Counted from the stretch's first letter, positions 8,391 to 18,067 are shown. The stretch: 64,000 nt of DNA from Pseudomonas sp. URMO17WK12:I11 (GCF_007677725.1 NZ_VEDF01000003.1:434001-498000); one strand, 5' to 3'. Notes: generated by a model not told the origin, from the sequence alone. Translations and numbers: made by a program.

Positions 8391-8581
8391 GTAGGCACTC
8401 GAAGAAAGGGGGACGATCGGATCAAGCTATAGGGTGTGGCCTACGCCGTCAAATCGCTTTACCTGACTGCCCGATCAATCCCCTCTATCACGGCCTCGCG
8501 CCGCCGGTACAAGGGTTTGACCGTATTTAGGCGCCTGTGGTCCAACGCTCATCGAAGGCGCTTATCAAGGTGTAGGGCGTA

Positions 8582-8592
8582 TCGATTGGACG
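8582..8592 (+). promoter_or_regulatory. second copy of the 11-base promoter element
   Basis: TCGATTGGACG here matches the copy before moaB exactly and ends 57 bases before the oxidoreductase start, against 53 bases for moaB. The matching distance argues for a shared promoter or activator site. Confidence 0.5.
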
Positions 8593-8649
8593 GCTCTACC
8601 CGAGGCTCCATAGGCTTTAAAAAAGCACTGCAGTGTGAGGAGTGACCGC

Positions 8650-10980
8650 ATGAGCCAGGACGAACATATCAGGGACTACAAAGGCCCGGCCGCCGGCTGG
8701 GGTGCGCTCAAGAGCGTGACCAAGAGCTGGTTGGGCAGCGACAACGCCTTCAAGAACCTGCGCGCCATGCTCAAGACCAATCAGAACGGCGGCTTCGACT
8801 GCCCCGGCTGCGCATGGGGCGAGTCGTCGGAAAGCGACATGGTCAAGTTCTGCGAGAACGGCGCCAAGGCGGTCAATTGGGAGGCCACCGGGCGCTCGGT
8901 GGATCCGGCATTCTTCGCCAGGTACAGCGTCAGCGCGCTGCGCGAACAGACCGATTACTGGCTTGAGTATCAAGGTCGGCTAACCCATCCGATGCGTTAT
9001 GACGCAGCGAGCGATCACTACGTCGAAACCACCTGGCAGCAAGCGTTCGAGTTGATCGCCCAGCACCTGCGTGCGCTCGACTCACCTGATCAGGCCGAAT
9101 TCTACACCTCGGGGCGGGCCAGCAATGAAGCAGCGTTCCTCTATCAGTTGTTCGTGCGCGCCTATGGCACCAACAATTTCCCCGATTGCTCGAACATGTG
9201 CCACGAAGCCAGCGGAGTGGCCATGGCGCAGACCCTGGGGGTGGGCAAGGGCACCGTGGTGTATGACGACCTGGCGCTGGCCGATGCCATCTTCGTGATC
9301 GGCCAGAACCCTGGCACCAACCACCCGCGCATGCTCGAACCACTTCGCGAAGCGGTCAAGCGCGGCGCCCAGGTGGTGTGTTTCAACCCGCTCAAGGAGC
9401 GCGGCCTGGAGCGTTTCCAGCACCCTCAGCACCCGCTGGAAATGCTCAGCAACGGCTCCGAACCGACCTCCAGTGCCTACTTCCGCCCAGCGTTGGGCGG
9501 CGATCTTGCTGCCATGCGCGGTATCGCCAAGTATCTGCTGCAGTGGGAACGCGAGGCCCAGGCCAACGGCGAACCTGCGGTGTTCGACCACGCTTTCATC
9601 GCCGAGCACACCAGTGGCCTGGACGATTACCTGGCGGCGCTGGATGCCACCTCGTGGGCGCACATCGTCGAACAGTCGGGGCTGACCCTGGCCGAGATCG
9701 AGTTGGCGGCGCGCATGTATCGCAAGGCCGAGCGGGTCATCATGTGCTGGGCCATGGGCGTTACCCAACACCGTCATTCGGTGGCGATCGTGCAGGAGAT
9801 CGTCAACCTGCAGTTGCTGCGTGGCAATGTCGGCAAACCCGGGGCCGGGTTGTCGCCGGTGCGCGGCCACAGCAATGTGCAGGGCGATCGCACCATGGGC
9901 ATCGATGAAAAGCCCAAGCCGGCGCTGCTCGATGCCCTGGAAAAACGCTTCAAGTTTCGCGTACCGCGTGCCGAGGGGCACAACGCGGTGCTGGCGATCA
10001 AGGCCATGGAGCAAGGTTTGGCCAAGGTGTTCATCGCCTTGGGCGGCAACTTCGCCCAAGCCACGCCTGACACGCCACGCACCCATGCGGCGCTGCGTAA
10101 CTGCGCGCTGACGGTGCAGATCTCCACCAAGCTCAACCGCTCGCACCTGGTCACTGGCCGCGATGCGCTGATACTGCCGTGCCTGGGCCGTACCGAGATC
10201 GATCTGCAAGCCGAGGGGCCGCAGGGCGTTACCGTCGAAGACACCTTCAGCATGGTGCACATTTCCAATGGCCAGCTGCGCCCGCGCTCGCCGCACATGC
10301 GTTCGGAGCCATGGATCGTTGCCGGCATGGCCAAGGCGGTGCTGGGTAACCAGCCGATCGACTGGGAGTACGCGGTGGCCGACTACGACCGCATCCGCAG
10401 CATGATCGCCGATGTCATTCCCGGCTTCGCCGACTTCAACCAGCGCCTGCAACAGCCCGGCGGCTTCCACCTGGGCAACAGCGCTGCCGATCGGCAGTTC
10501 CGCACTGCCACCGGCAAAGCCCGCTTCATGCCGCTGACGCTGCCGGACACGCTGATCAACGCCAAGGTGCTGGAGCGCGGCGACAAGCCGGATCTAATCT
10601 TGCAGACCATGCGTTCGCACGATCAGTACAACACCACCTTGTATGGGCTCGATGACCGCTATCGTGGCGTGTTCGGCCTGCGTGAGGTGGTGTTCGTGAG
10701 CGCAGCCGACATCCGTCGCCTGGGCTTCGAACCTGATGAGCTGGTGGACATCGTGTCGTTGTGGGAAGACGGTATCGAACGGCGCGTCTCAGGCTTTCGT
10801 CTGGTCGCCTACGACATTCCGGACGGGCAAGCGGCAGCCTATTACCCGGAAACCAATCCGCTGGTGCCGTTGGAGAGTTATGGCGAAGGGACGTACACGC
10901 CGACATCCAAATTCATCGCCATCAAGTTACAGAAAGCCAAAGCCGGCAACCGCATCCAGACGGTGCAGGCTGGCGATTGA
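8650..10980 (+). CDS. FdhF/YdeP-family molybdopterin oxidoreductase
   Basis: A 776-residue cytoplasmic molybdopterin-dependent oxidoreductase related to formate dehydrogenase H. C51, C54 and C68 form a short N-terminal cysteine group typical of YdeP proteins. C184 in NMCHEASG occupies the place of the Mo-ligand Sec/Cys of formate dehydrogenase. The C-terminal molybdopterin-binding domain spans about 640-770. The ATG at 8650 is chosen because GAGGAG precedes it at good spacing. No signal peptide or electron-transfer subunit is adjacent. Substrate is unproven: YdeP proteins have been linked to acid resistance as well as formate. Neighbouring moaA and moaB fit cofactor supply. Confidence 0.88.
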   Translation: MSQDEHIRDYKGPAAGWGALKSVTKSWLGSDNAFKNLRAMLKTNQNGGFDCPGCAWGESSESDMVKFCENGAKAVNWEATGRSVDPAFFARYSVSALREQTDYWLEYQGRLTHPMRYDAASDHYVETTWQQAFELIAQHLRALDSPDQAEFYTSGRASNEAAFLYQLFVRAYGTNNFPDCSNMCHEASGVAMAQTLGVGKGTVVYDDLALADAIFVIGQNPGTNHPRMLEPLREAVKRGAQVVCFNPLKERGLERFQHPQHPLEMLSNGSEPTSSAYFRPALGGDLAAMRGIAKYLLQWEREAQANGEPAVFDHAFIAEHTSGLDDYLAALDATSWAHIVEQSGLTLAEIELAARMYRKAERVIMCWAMGVTQHRHSVAIVQEIVNLQLLRGNVGKPGAGLSPVRGHSNVQGDRTMGIDEKPKPALLDALEKRFKFRVPRAEGHNAVLAIKAMEQGLAKVFIALGGNFAQATPDTPRTHAALRNCALTVQISTKLNRSHLVTGRDALILPCLGRTEIDLQAEGPQGVTVEDTFSMVHISNGQLRPRSPHMRSEPWIVAGMAKAVLGNQPIDWEYAVADYDRIRSMIADVIPGFADFNQRLQQPGGFHLGNSAADRQFRTATGKARFMPLTLPDTLINAKVLERGDKPDLILQTMRSHDQYNTTLYGLDDRYRGVFGLREVVFVSAADIRRLGFEPDELVDIVSLWEDGIERRVSGFRLVAYDIPDGQAAAYYPETNPLVPLESYGEGTYTPTSKFIAIKLQKAKAGNRIQTVQAGD

Positions 10981-11032
10981 GCCGCAGCGGAGCTGGTCAT
11001 GGGTAGTCAATGCCAGCCATGTCCAGCCCCGC

Positions 11033-11494
11033 TCAGGTTCGATGCACCGGAAACGCCGTGGTGTATTTCATTTGCTCCATGGCGAAACTCGAGGTGATGT
11101 TCGATAGCCCTTCTGTCCGGGTGATGAGCTTCTTGTAGAAGCGGTCGTAAGCGGCGATGTCAGCGACCACCACCCGCAGCATGTAGTCCCAATCGCCCGA
11201 CATGCGATAGAACTCCATGACCTCTTCGAATGCGTTGACCGTTGCGGCAAATCGCTCGAGCCACGCGCTGTCGTGGCGCTGGGTTTTCAGCTGGACGAAA
11301 ACCGTCAGCCCCAGGCCCAGCCTTACGGGGTCCAGTAGGGCCACCCGGCCGATGATGTAGCCGTCTTCTTCGAGGCGTTTGACCCGTTTCCAGCACGGCG
11401 TGGTCGAGAGATTCACGGCTTCGGCCAGGTCTTTGAGCGACATTGAGGCATCGCGCTGCAGCAGGGTGAGGATGTGCTGGTCGAAGGTGTCCAT
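11033..11494 (-). CDS. Lrp/AsnC-family transcriptional regulator
   Basis: A 153-residue protein with an N-terminal helix-turn-helix (residues 1-60, MDTFDQHILTLLQRDASMSL) and a C-terminal RAM ligand-binding domain. It is divergent from a PLP enzyme of sulfur amino acid metabolism. In P. putida an Lrp-type gene (mdeR) stands beside methionine gamma-lyase in the same way. The simplest reading is an amino-acid-sensing activator or repressor of that neighbour. The AT-rich gap of about 150 bases is the likely operator region, but no clean dyad was found. Confidence 0.9.
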   Translation of the reverse strand: MDTFDQHILTLLQRDASMSLKDLAEAVNLSTTPCWKRVKRLEEDGYIIGRVALLDPVRLGLGLTVFVQLKTQRHDSAWLERFAATVNAFEEVMEFYRMSGDWDYMLRVVVADIAAYDRFYKKLITRTEGLSNITSSFAMEQMKYTTAFPVHRT

Positions 11495-11641
11495 CGAGAG
11501 GCGAACCGTTTGGGAAAATCTTCTCCGGACTATACCTCTTTTAGAAAACTATTCCTTCATGGCCAGACATTGCCGCCGCGCAGGGTTTATTGCCATAGTG
11601 GCAGGCCCAAACCCCGCGCTATCCTGCCCATAGGCCCGCCC

Positions 11642-12814
11642 ATGTCCGACAAGCCGCGTAACTTCGCCACCCGCACCATCCACGCTGGCGAGCAGTTCGG
11701 TGTCGCCGATAACGCCATCTTTCCTCCCATCTACACCGCCAGCTCGTATATCAAACGCAGCCTCGACGATCATCCGGAATATGCCTACAGCCGTGTCGGC
11801 AACCCGACCCGACATGCCTACGAGAGCTGCGTGGCTGCGCTGGAGGAGGGGGTCGGCGCAGTCGCCTGTGCCTCGGGGGTCAATGCCACGGCCACGGTGC
11901 TGGAGCTGCTGCCCAAGGACGCCCACGTGGTGGTGATGAACGGGGTGTATGGCGGCACGTTTCGTCTCCTCGAGGACTACCGCTCACGGACCTCGGGCCT
12001 GACCACCACCTACGTCGACCTCAATGATACCGAGGCCGTGGCGGCAGCGATCACCGCCCAGACCCAATTGATCTGGATCGAATCGCCGACCAATCCCTTG
12101 CTGCACCTGGTCGATATCAAGGCGGTGTGCGACTTGGCGCGCGAGCGCGGCATTCTCACCTGTATCGACAACACCTTCTGCTCGCCTTGGAATCAACGCC
12201 CGATCACCCTCGGGGTTGACCTGGTGATGCACTCGGCGAGCAAGTACATTGGCGGCCATTCAGACTTGACCGGTGGCGTGGTGGTGGCGGCCAACGAGGC
12301 GTTGCTGGCGCGCCTGCGCAAGATCAGCATGGCCGTAGGGGCGATCCAGGGGCCGTTCGATTGCTACCTGGCACTGCGCGGCTTGAAGACCCTGGACGTA
12401 CGCATGGAACGCCAGTGCGCCAACGCCCTGCACGTGGCGCGTTTTCTCCAGGGCCATCCACAGGTCGAGCAGGTGTTCTATCCGGGGCTCGAAAGCCATC
12501 CACAGCATGCGCTGTGCCAGCGGCAGATGCGCAGTGGCGGGGCAGTGGTGGCGATGAAGGTCAAAAATGGCGATCGCGCAGCGCTCAACCGCCTGATCGA
12601 GGCCCTGCAGATCTTCGTGCTGGCGGATTCGCTGGGCGGGGTCGAGAGCATGATCAACCACTCCTGGAGCATGTCGCACAATTCGCTCAGCGCGCAGCAA
12701 AAAAGCGAGATGGGCATCAGCGAAAACCTGCTGCGCCTGTCGGTGGGGCTTGAGGACTACCGCGACCTGATCGACGACCTCGACGGTGCGTTGCGGGCGG
12801 CGGCGGGGCAGTGA
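11642..12814 (+). CDS. Cys/Met-metabolism PLP-dependent enzyme (cystathionine gamma-synthase/lyase type)
   Basis: A 390-residue fold-type I PLP enzyme. The PLP lysine is K201 in HSASKYIGGHSD. The N-terminal NPTRHAYESC block and C-terminal SLGGVESMINHSWSMSH block are typical of the family, which cleaves or exchanges at the gamma carbon of homocysteine, methionine or cystathionine. The ATG at 11642 is preferred; the frame stays open upstream but would overlap the divergent Lrp gene. The exact reaction cannot be told from sequence: methionine gamma-lyase, cystathionine gamma-lyase and cystathionine gamma-synthase are all possible. Confidence 0.88.
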   Translation: MSDKPRNFATRTIHAGEQFGVADNAIFPPIYTASSYIKRSLDDHPEYAYSRVGNPTRHAYESCVAALEEGVGAVACASGVNATATVLELLPKDAHVVVMNGVYGGTFRLLEDYRSRTSGLTTTYVDLNDTEAVAAAITAQTQLIWIESPTNPLLHLVDIKAVCDLARERGILTCIDNTFCSPWNQRPITLGVDLVMHSASKYIGGHSDLTGGVVVAANEALLARLRKISMAVGAIQGPFDCYLALRGLKTLDVRMERQCANALHVARFLQGHPQVEQVFYPGLESHPQHALCQRQMRSGGAVVAMKVKNGDRAALNRLIEALQIFVLADSLGGVESMINHSWSMSHNSLSAQQKSEMGISENLLRLSVGLEDYRDLIDDLDGALRAAAGQ

Positions 12815-12886
12815 CGGCGACGCTGCGCGCCGTGCGGGCCGGCCGGTGGTCCGGCACGCCCGCAAGGCGGATGAATTCAGGGGGGA

Positions 12887-13123
12887 TCAGGCTTTCGGGG
12901 GGTGGAGGATCCGTTCGATCTTGTCCTTGATCAGCAAGCGTTCCTTGCGCAGACGGTTGACCGTGTCATCGTTGGTGCCGTTGCCTTCTGCCGCCAGCAC
13001 CTCCTTGTCCTTGGCGTTGTACTCCTTGTGCAGCGCGTGCAGCGTCTGGTCCTTGTCTATCAGCGCCTGGAAGCGTTCGGCGGTCACGTGCAGGTCAGCG
13101 AGTAAATCGTGCGGAACTGGCAT
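12887..13123 (-). CDS. YdcH-family (DUF465) small protein
   Basis: A 78-residue helical protein with the DUF465 pattern: an N-terminal PHDLL, a central LHALHKEYNAKDKEV and a C-terminal LRKERLLIKDKIERIL. Starting at MPVPHDLL fits the family length, and the preceding GAGGTGAAG is a strong ribosome site; a longer frame to 13198 has no such support. Function is unknown, though the protein is very common in proteobacteria. It is convergent with the PLP enzyme gene. Confidence 0.85.
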   Translation of the reverse strand: MPVPHDLLADLHVTAERFQALIDKDQTLHALHKEYNAKDKEVLAAEGNGTNDDTVNRLRKERLLIKDKIERILHPPKA

Positions 13124-13238
13124 TTCTTCACCTCGGTTGGGGTATCGATAAAGGCCTGACCCTGAGGATAGCCCTGTTTGCCCCCGGTTGAAATCCACGC
13201 CGTGCGCTGGCGCCGACTGAATGGCAGCTGAACGACCG

Positions 13239-13300
13239 GTGAAAAATTGTAAACAGCTGCGCTATCACGAATTTGTTAGCGTCTTTTTCACGAAAAATTG
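13239..13300. promoter_or_regulatory. repeat cluster upstream of the eptA-like gene
   Basis: GTGAAAAA (13239-13246) is inverted as TTTTTCAC (13284-13291), and GAAAAATTG occurs directly twice (13241-13249 and 13292-13300), 51 bases apart. The cluster ends 80 bases before the eptA-like start. It resembles a response-regulator binding region such as PmrA or ColR; the regulator is inferred. Confidence 0.4.
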
Positions 13301-13379
13301 ATGGCGCGCTTTTTACAGTCTCGCCAACTTGTCCGGGTGCTGATTTGCCTGCGGCGCTAACCTCCATTTTCGACTGCGA

Positions 13380-15023
13380 ATGCCCATGCTCACCTTAAAA
13401 CCGCTGCGGACCGAATGGGTCACGTTGTTGGCCAGCTTGTACCTGCTACTTGGCCTGAATGTGTTCTTGTGGGAACACCTTGAACAACTGGTTGCGCCCG
13501 GCCTGCCGGGGCTTTGGCTGGTTCTGGCATTCGCGGTGATCATGCTGTTCGCGTTCAACTTGGTGTTAACCCTGGTTGCCTTTCGCTATGTATTGAAACC
13601 GCTATTGATTGTGCTGTTCATGAGCGGTGCAAGTGCGGCCTATTTCATGAATCAATACGGCGTACTTATCGATGCCGGCATGTTTAGAAACATCGCTGAA
13701 ACCAATCTGGCGGAAGTACGCGATTTACTCTCATTGAAGTTTGCCGGCTATCTCTTGCTGCTCGGCGTACTGCCTTCGGTGCTGTTATGGCGGGCGCCTA
13801 TCGCCTACCGATCCTGGCACCGCGAGATCCTCGGCAAGCTGGTGGTCGGCGGCGCCTGTGTGGTTGCCGTGGGTTCGGTGGCCCTGGTCAATTATCAAGG
13901 GTTGTCGTCGCTGTTTCGCAATCACCACGAACTGCGCTTGATGCTCACGCCGAGCAATATCGTCGGTGCCTCGTTCAGTTATGTCAGTGAGCGGGTCGGC
14001 ACGGCAGCGCGGCCGTTCCAGTCCTATGGCGAGGATGCCAAGCGCGATGTGGCCTGGCAGAAACATCAGCGCAAGTCCTTGACCGTACTGGTGGTGGGTG
14101 AAAGTGCCCGCGCCGATCATTTCGGCGTGCTGGGTTATACCCGCGATACCACGCCGAATCTGGCCAAGGAACAAGGCCTGTTGAGCTTTACCGATGTGCA
14201 TTCGTGCGGTACCGAAACCGCAGTATCGGTGCCTTGCATGTTTTCCGGCATGCCGCGCAAGGATTACGACCCTCGAGTGGCCAAGAACCGCGAGGGGCTG
14301 CTGGATATCTTGCAGCGCGCAGGGCTTGCCGTGCAGTGGCGTGACAACCAATCAGGCTGCAAAGGCACCTGCGACCGCGTGCAGTTCATCGATGTCGGCA
14401 AGCTCAAGGACGCGCAATGGTGCGCCAGCGGCGAATGCCATGATGAGATTCTGCTGCAGGGCCTGGATGCATTGATCGACCACCTCGACCAGGACACCGT
14501 GCTGGTGCTGCACCAGATGGGCAGCCACGGCCCTGAGTACTACAAGCGCTACCCGGCCGGCAGCGAGCGCTTCACCCCGGTGTGCCGCAGCAATGCGCTG
14601 AACCAGTGCAGCGAGGAGCAGATCATCAATGGCTACGACAACACCCTGGCCTACACCGACCAGGTGCTGGCAGGGCTGATCGACACCTTGCGCAGCAAAC
14701 AGGCCGAGGTCGATACCGCGCTGATCTACCTGTCCGACCACGGCGAATCGCTGGGCGAGTACAACCTGTTCCTGCACGGCACGCCGTACGCCATCGCCCC
14801 TGAGCAGCAAAAGCATGTGCCCTTGCTGCTGTGGTTCTCCGACAGCTACAAGGCCGACTTCGCCGTGGACACCGATTGCCTTGGCAAGCTGCGCGATGCG
14901 CCGCTGTCTCAGGACAACCTGTTTCACTCCATGCTCGGCCTGCTGCAAGTGCACAGCGCGGTCTACCAGCCGTCGCTGGACCTGTTCGCCAGCTGCCGGC
15001 CGTGGTTGGCTGCCCAGCGCTGA
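13380..15023 (+). CDS. eptA: lipid A phosphoethanolamine transferase, EptA-like
   Basis: A 547-residue inner-membrane enzyme with about five N-terminal membrane segments (residues 15-175) and a periplasmic alkaline-phosphatase-fold domain. The nucleophile is T280 in ETAVSVPCMFSG. Metal-binding blocks GESARADHFG and LSDHGESLGEYN are present, with paired cysteines that suggest disulfides. It would transfer phosphoethanolamine from phosphatidylethanolamine to lipid A or core sugars, lowering negative charge and polymyxin binding. An alternative start lies two codons downstream. EptA and CptA cannot be separated with certainty. Confidence 0.9.
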   Translation: MPMLTLKPLRTEWVTLLASLYLLLGLNVFLWEHLEQLVAPGLPGLWLVLAFAVIMLFAFNLVLTLVAFRYVLKPLLIVLFMSGASAAYFMNQYGVLIDAGMFRNIAETNLAEVRDLLSLKFAGYLLLLGVLPSVLLWRAPIAYRSWHREILGKLVVGGACVVAVGSVALVNYQGLSSLFRNHHELRLMLTPSNIVGASFSYVSERVGTAARPFQSYGEDAKRDVAWQKHQRKSLTVLVVGESARADHFGVLGYTRDTTPNLAKEQGLLSFTDVHSCGTETAVSVPCMFSGMPRKDYDPRVAKNREGLLDILQRAGLAVQWRDNQSGCKGTCDRVQFIDVGKLKDAQWCASGECHDEILLQGLDALIDHLDQDTVLVLHQMGSHGPEYYKRYPAGSERFTPVCRSNALNQCSEEQIINGYDNTLAYTDQVLAGLIDTLRSKQAEVDTALIYLSDHGESLGEYNLFLHGTPYAIAPEQQKHVPLLLWFSDSYKADFAVDTDCLGKLRDAPLSQDNLFHSMLGLLQVHSAVYQPSLDLFASCRPWLAAQR

Positions 15024-15112
15024 GGCGGTTGATTTCCTACAGACAGGGTGCGGGTTTCACCCGCAAGGCCCGCGCCGTATATACTGCGCGCCAACGTTAG
15101 CGGGAGAGCCTT

Positions 15113-16246
15113 GTGGCCATCGACATTCACTGGATCCTAGACGACCAGACCCTGGCCGAGCATTGCCGCAGCTGGCGAGAATTGCCGTTCGTGGCACTCG
15201 ACACGGAATTCATGCGGGTCGATACCTTCTACCCCAAGGCCGGCCTGATCCAGGTCGGGGACGGGCAGCGGGCTTTCCTGATCGATCCGTTGCGGGTCGG
15301 CAACTGGCAGCCATTGGCTGACTTGCTCGAGGACAAGCGCGTGGTCAAGGTGCTGCATGCCTGCAGCGAAGACCTGGAGGTGCTGCTGCGCCTGACCGGC
15401 AAGCTGCCGCAGCCGTTGTTCGACACCCAGTTGGCCGCCGGCTATCTGAACCTGGGCTTCTCCATGGGCTATTCGCGTCTGGTCCAGGAGGTGCTCGGGA
15501 TCGAGCTGCCCAAAGGTGAAACGCGCTCCGACTGGCTGCAACGACCGTTGTCCGACACCCAGGTCAGCTATGCCGCCGAAGATGCCGTGCACCTGGCAGA
15601 GCTGTTCGCCGCTCTGCGCCCGCGGCTATCCGAGGACAAATACGCTTGGGTGCTCGACGATGGCGCCGAGCTGGTGGCCGCGCTGCGCCGCGAAGTGGAG
15701 CCGCAGGCACTGTACCGCGACGTCAAGCTCGCCTGGAAGCTCGGCCGCCAGCAACTGGCCGTGTTGCGCGAGCTGTGTGCCTGGCGCGAACGCGAAGCAC
15801 GCAGCCGCGACGTGCCGCGCAACCGTATCCTCAAGGAACACTCGCTGTGGCCCATGGCCAAGAGCCAACCCGACAACCTCACGGCGCTGGCCAAGATCGA
15901 TGAAATGCACCCGCGTACCATTCGCCAGGACGGTGCCACGCTGCTCGAATTGATCAAGCGCGCCGCCAGCCTGCCGCCCGAGCAATGGCCAGAGCCGTTG
16001 CCCGAACCGCTGCCGATCGAGGCCGCAGGCGTGCTCAAGCGGCTGCGCGCGATCGGCCAGGCCGAAGGCGAGCGCCTGGGGATCGCCCCCGAACTGATGC
16101 TGCGCAAGAAAGCCCTGGAAGCACTGCTCAAGAGCGGCTATCCCAATGGCCCCTATAAACTGCCCGATTCGCTGCGCGGCTGGCGCCGTGAGCGCATGGG
16201 CCAGGCCCTGCTGGACGATCTGGCAGGCGCCGGAGACAAGCAATGA
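15113..16246 (+). CDS. rnd: ribonuclease D
   Basis: A 377-residue 3'-5' exoribonuclease for tRNA and stable RNA maturation. The DEDDy catalytic set is D30 and E32 (ALDTEF), D87 (ACSEDLE), and Y153 with D157 (YAAEDA). A first HRDC RNA-binding domain lies at about 205-285 and a second shorter helical region follows. The start is GTG at 15113, with GGGAGAG about eight bases upstream. It overlaps the next gene by four bases (ATGA), heading a compact run of four genes. Confidence 0.94.
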   Translation: MAIDIHWILDDQTLAEHCRSWRELPFVALDTEFMRVDTFYPKAGLIQVGDGQRAFLIDPLRVGNWQPLADLLEDKRVVKVLHACSEDLEVLLRLTGKLPQPLFDTQLAAGYLNLGFSMGYSRLVQEVLGIELPKGETRSDWLQRPLSDTQVSYAAEDAVHLAELFAALRPRLSEDKYAWVLDDGAELVAALRREVEPQALYRDVKLAWKLGRQQLAVLRELCAWREREARSRDVPRNRILKEHSLWPMAKSQPDNLTALAKIDEMHPRTIRQDGATLLELIKRAASLPPEQWPEPLPEPLPIEAAGVLKRLRAIGQAEGERLGIAPELMLRKKALEALLKSGYPNGPYKLPDSLRGWRRERMGQALLDDLAGAGDKQ

Positions 16247-16536
16247 AACGTATCTGCTCGATCTACAAGAGCCCGCGCAAGAACGAAATGTACCTCTACG
16301 TGCTCAAGTCCGAAGGACTGGAGCGGGTGCCCGAAGCGCTGCTGCCGTTTTTCGGCACGCCGATCCACGCCTTCGACCTGGTGCTGACACCCGAGCGCAA
16401 GCTGGCCCGCGAGGATATCGTCAAGGTCCTGGACAACCTCGACAAGCAAGGTTACCACCTGCAGATGCCGCCGCCGGATGACGACTACATCGAGCATCTG
16501 CCTGAAGAACTGCTCCGCCGCAACGACCCGGCCTGA
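16243..16536 (+). CDS. YcgL-domain protein
   Basis: A 97-residue protein with the YcgL signature: [20 protein letters not shown] at the start and the [15 protein letters not shown] block near the end. The structural fold is known for the family but the function is not. It overlaps the end of rnd by four bases, and the next gene begins two bases after its stop, so translational coupling is likely. rnd-ycgL adjacency is common in gamma-proteobacteria. Confidence 0.92.
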   Translation: MKRICSIYKSPRKNEMYLYVLKSEGLERVPEALLPFFGTPIHAFDLVLTPERKLAREDIVKVLDNLDKQGYHLQMPPPDDDYIEHLPEELLRRNDPA

Positions 16537-16538
16537 GC

Positions 16539-17471
16539 GTGCGCGTCCTGATCGCCGAGCACGACCACGCTCGCTATTGCCAACTCCTGCACGAAGCCCT
16601 GCCCGAGCTGTCTGTGCTCACCAGCGACGACTCTGCCGTGCTGGCCCGCCAGGCGCCGCAATGCGATATCTGGCTTGGGCAGCCAGACCTGCTGGCCAGT
16701 CTGCTGCGCCAGGGTCACACGCCGCAGTGGATGCAGTCGACCTGGGCCGGCATCACGCCATTGCTGGCAGCGGGCTTGCCACGCGACTACCGCTTGACCC
16801 GCGCCGTGGGCATCTTTGGTCAGGTCATGGCCGAGTACATGCTGACCTACATGCTCGGCCATGAGCGCGAGGTACTGCCGCGCCTGGTCAGCCAGGTCGA
16901 ACGACGCTGGGACGAGCGCCCCGCGCGCAGCCTGCAAGGGCGCAAGGTACTGATCGTCGGCACCGGCGACATCGGCCAGCGGGTGGCCGAGCTGCTCGTG
17001 CCGTTCGGCGTGACGCTGTACGGCATCGCCAGCAGCGCCCGTACCCAGGCACCGTTCGTTGAAGTGGCGGGCCTGGCCGAGCTGTCGCGTCTGGTGGCTG
17101 AGGTGGATTATGTGCTCAACCTGCTGCCGGACACCCCAGCGACCCATGATCTCTACGACGCTGCGCTGTTTCAGCGCTTTCAGCCGACGGCGCTGTTCAT
17201 CAACGCCGGTCGCGGCGCTGCGGTGGTCGATGCCGACCTGGTCGAGGCGCTCAAGCTCGGTCATCTGGCCGGGGCGGTGATCGATGTCTGCCGCCAGGAG
17301 CCACTGCCACCGCGCCATCCGTTCTGGACCGCCTGGGGCCTGCTGCTGACCGGGCACAGTTCGGCGCCGACCTCGCCGCTGGCGATGGTGCAGTTGTTCG
17401 CCGAGAACGTGCGGGCCTACGCGAGCGGGCAAGGCTTGCGCGGCGAAGTGGATTTCCAGCGCGGCTATTGA
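16539..17471 (+). CDS. D-2-hydroxyacid dehydrogenase, GhrA-like
   Basis: A 310-residue NAD(P)-dependent dehydrogenase of the GhrA branch, expected to reduce glyoxylate or hydroxypyruvate. The Rossmann motif VLIVGTGDIGQRV is near residues 137-149, the arginine motif NAGRGAAVVD is near 220, and the CRQEPLPPRHPFW block provides the catalytic Glu and His. It starts with GTG at 16539, two bases after the ycgL stop. Substrate specificity is inferred from the family. Confidence 0.88.
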   Translation: MRVLIAEHDHARYCQLLHEALPELSVLTSDDSAVLARQAPQCDIWLGQPDLLASLLRQGHTPQWMQSTWAGITPLLAAGLPRDYRLTRAVGIFGQVMAEYMLTYMLGHEREVLPRLVSQVERRWDERPARSLQGRKVLIVGTGDIGQRVAELLVPFGVTLYGIASSARTQAPFVEVAGLAELSRLVAEVDYVLNLLPDTPATHDLYDAALFQRFQPTALFINAGRGAAVVDADLVEALKLGHLAGAVIDVCRQEPLPPRHPFWTAWGLLLTGHSSAPTSPLAMVQLFAENVRAYASGQGLRGEVDFQRGY

Positions 17472-17577
17472 CGGCACCGGCCTGGCCCTGACAAGCGGTC
17501 TGGCATTGCCGCAGGCCAGGCTCTAGACTGGCGCCGCCGCGCGCCGTGGCATGAAATTGATAGCAGGAACCTGTGTA

Positions 17578-18027
17578 ATGACCGCTGACAGTGCGCCGTT
17601 CTGGCGGCGCAAGACCCTCGAACAACTCAGCCCGCACGAGTGGGAGTCGCTGTGCGACGGCTGCGGCCTGTGCTGCCTGCAGAAACTCGAGGATGAGGAC
17701 GACAACAGCGTCTATTACACGCGCATCGCCTGCAAACTGCTCGACCTGAACACCTGCCAGTGCAGCGACTATCCCAACCGTTTTGCCCAGGTGCCCGACT
17801 GCATTCAGCTCACCCCGGGCAAAGCCGATCAGTTCAAGTGGCTGCCCAGCACCTGCGGCTACCGCCTGGTCAGCGAGGGCAAGGACTTGCCACAGTGGCA
17901 TCCGCTGGTCTGTGGCGACCGCAAGCAGGTGCATGAACAGCGCATCTCGCAGTCGGGGCGGATGCTCAGCGAGCTCGACGTCGACGAAGACGACTGGGAA
18001 GACCACCTGATTTTTCGCGCCAGCTGA
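17578..18027 (+). CDS. YcgN-family cysteine-cluster protein
   Basis: A 149-residue protein with the conserved [16 protein letters not shown] block near residue 24 and further cysteines in [17 protein letters not shown] and STCGYR. These fit the zinc/iron-chelating CxxCxxCC family. The ATG at 17578 gives the usual family length and has AGGA upstream. It ends the rnd-ycgL-dehydrogenase-ycgN run; ycgL and ycgN also neighbour each other in Escherichia coli. Function is unknown. Confidence 0.9.
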   Translation: MTADSAPFWRRKTLEQLSPHEWESLCDGCGLCCLQKLEDEDDNSVYYTRIACKLLDLNTCQCSDYPNRFAQVPDCIQLTPGKADQFKWLPSTCGYRLVSEGKDLPQWHPLVCGDRKQVHEQRISQSGRMLSELDVDEDDWEDHLIFRAS

Positions 18028-18067
18028 CCACAGGCTCAGGCGCCTCTGAGGAACAAGGAGTTTCTGT

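Noticed and set aside
9082..10470. 462-residue minus-strand frame inside the FdhF-type gene
   Set aside because: It is rich in His, Gln and Arg as shadow frames are, and the plus-strand cofactor motifs are intact.
11495..11641. Lrp-type operator in the divergent gap
   Set aside because: AT-rich patches are present but no dyad clear enough to define a site was found.
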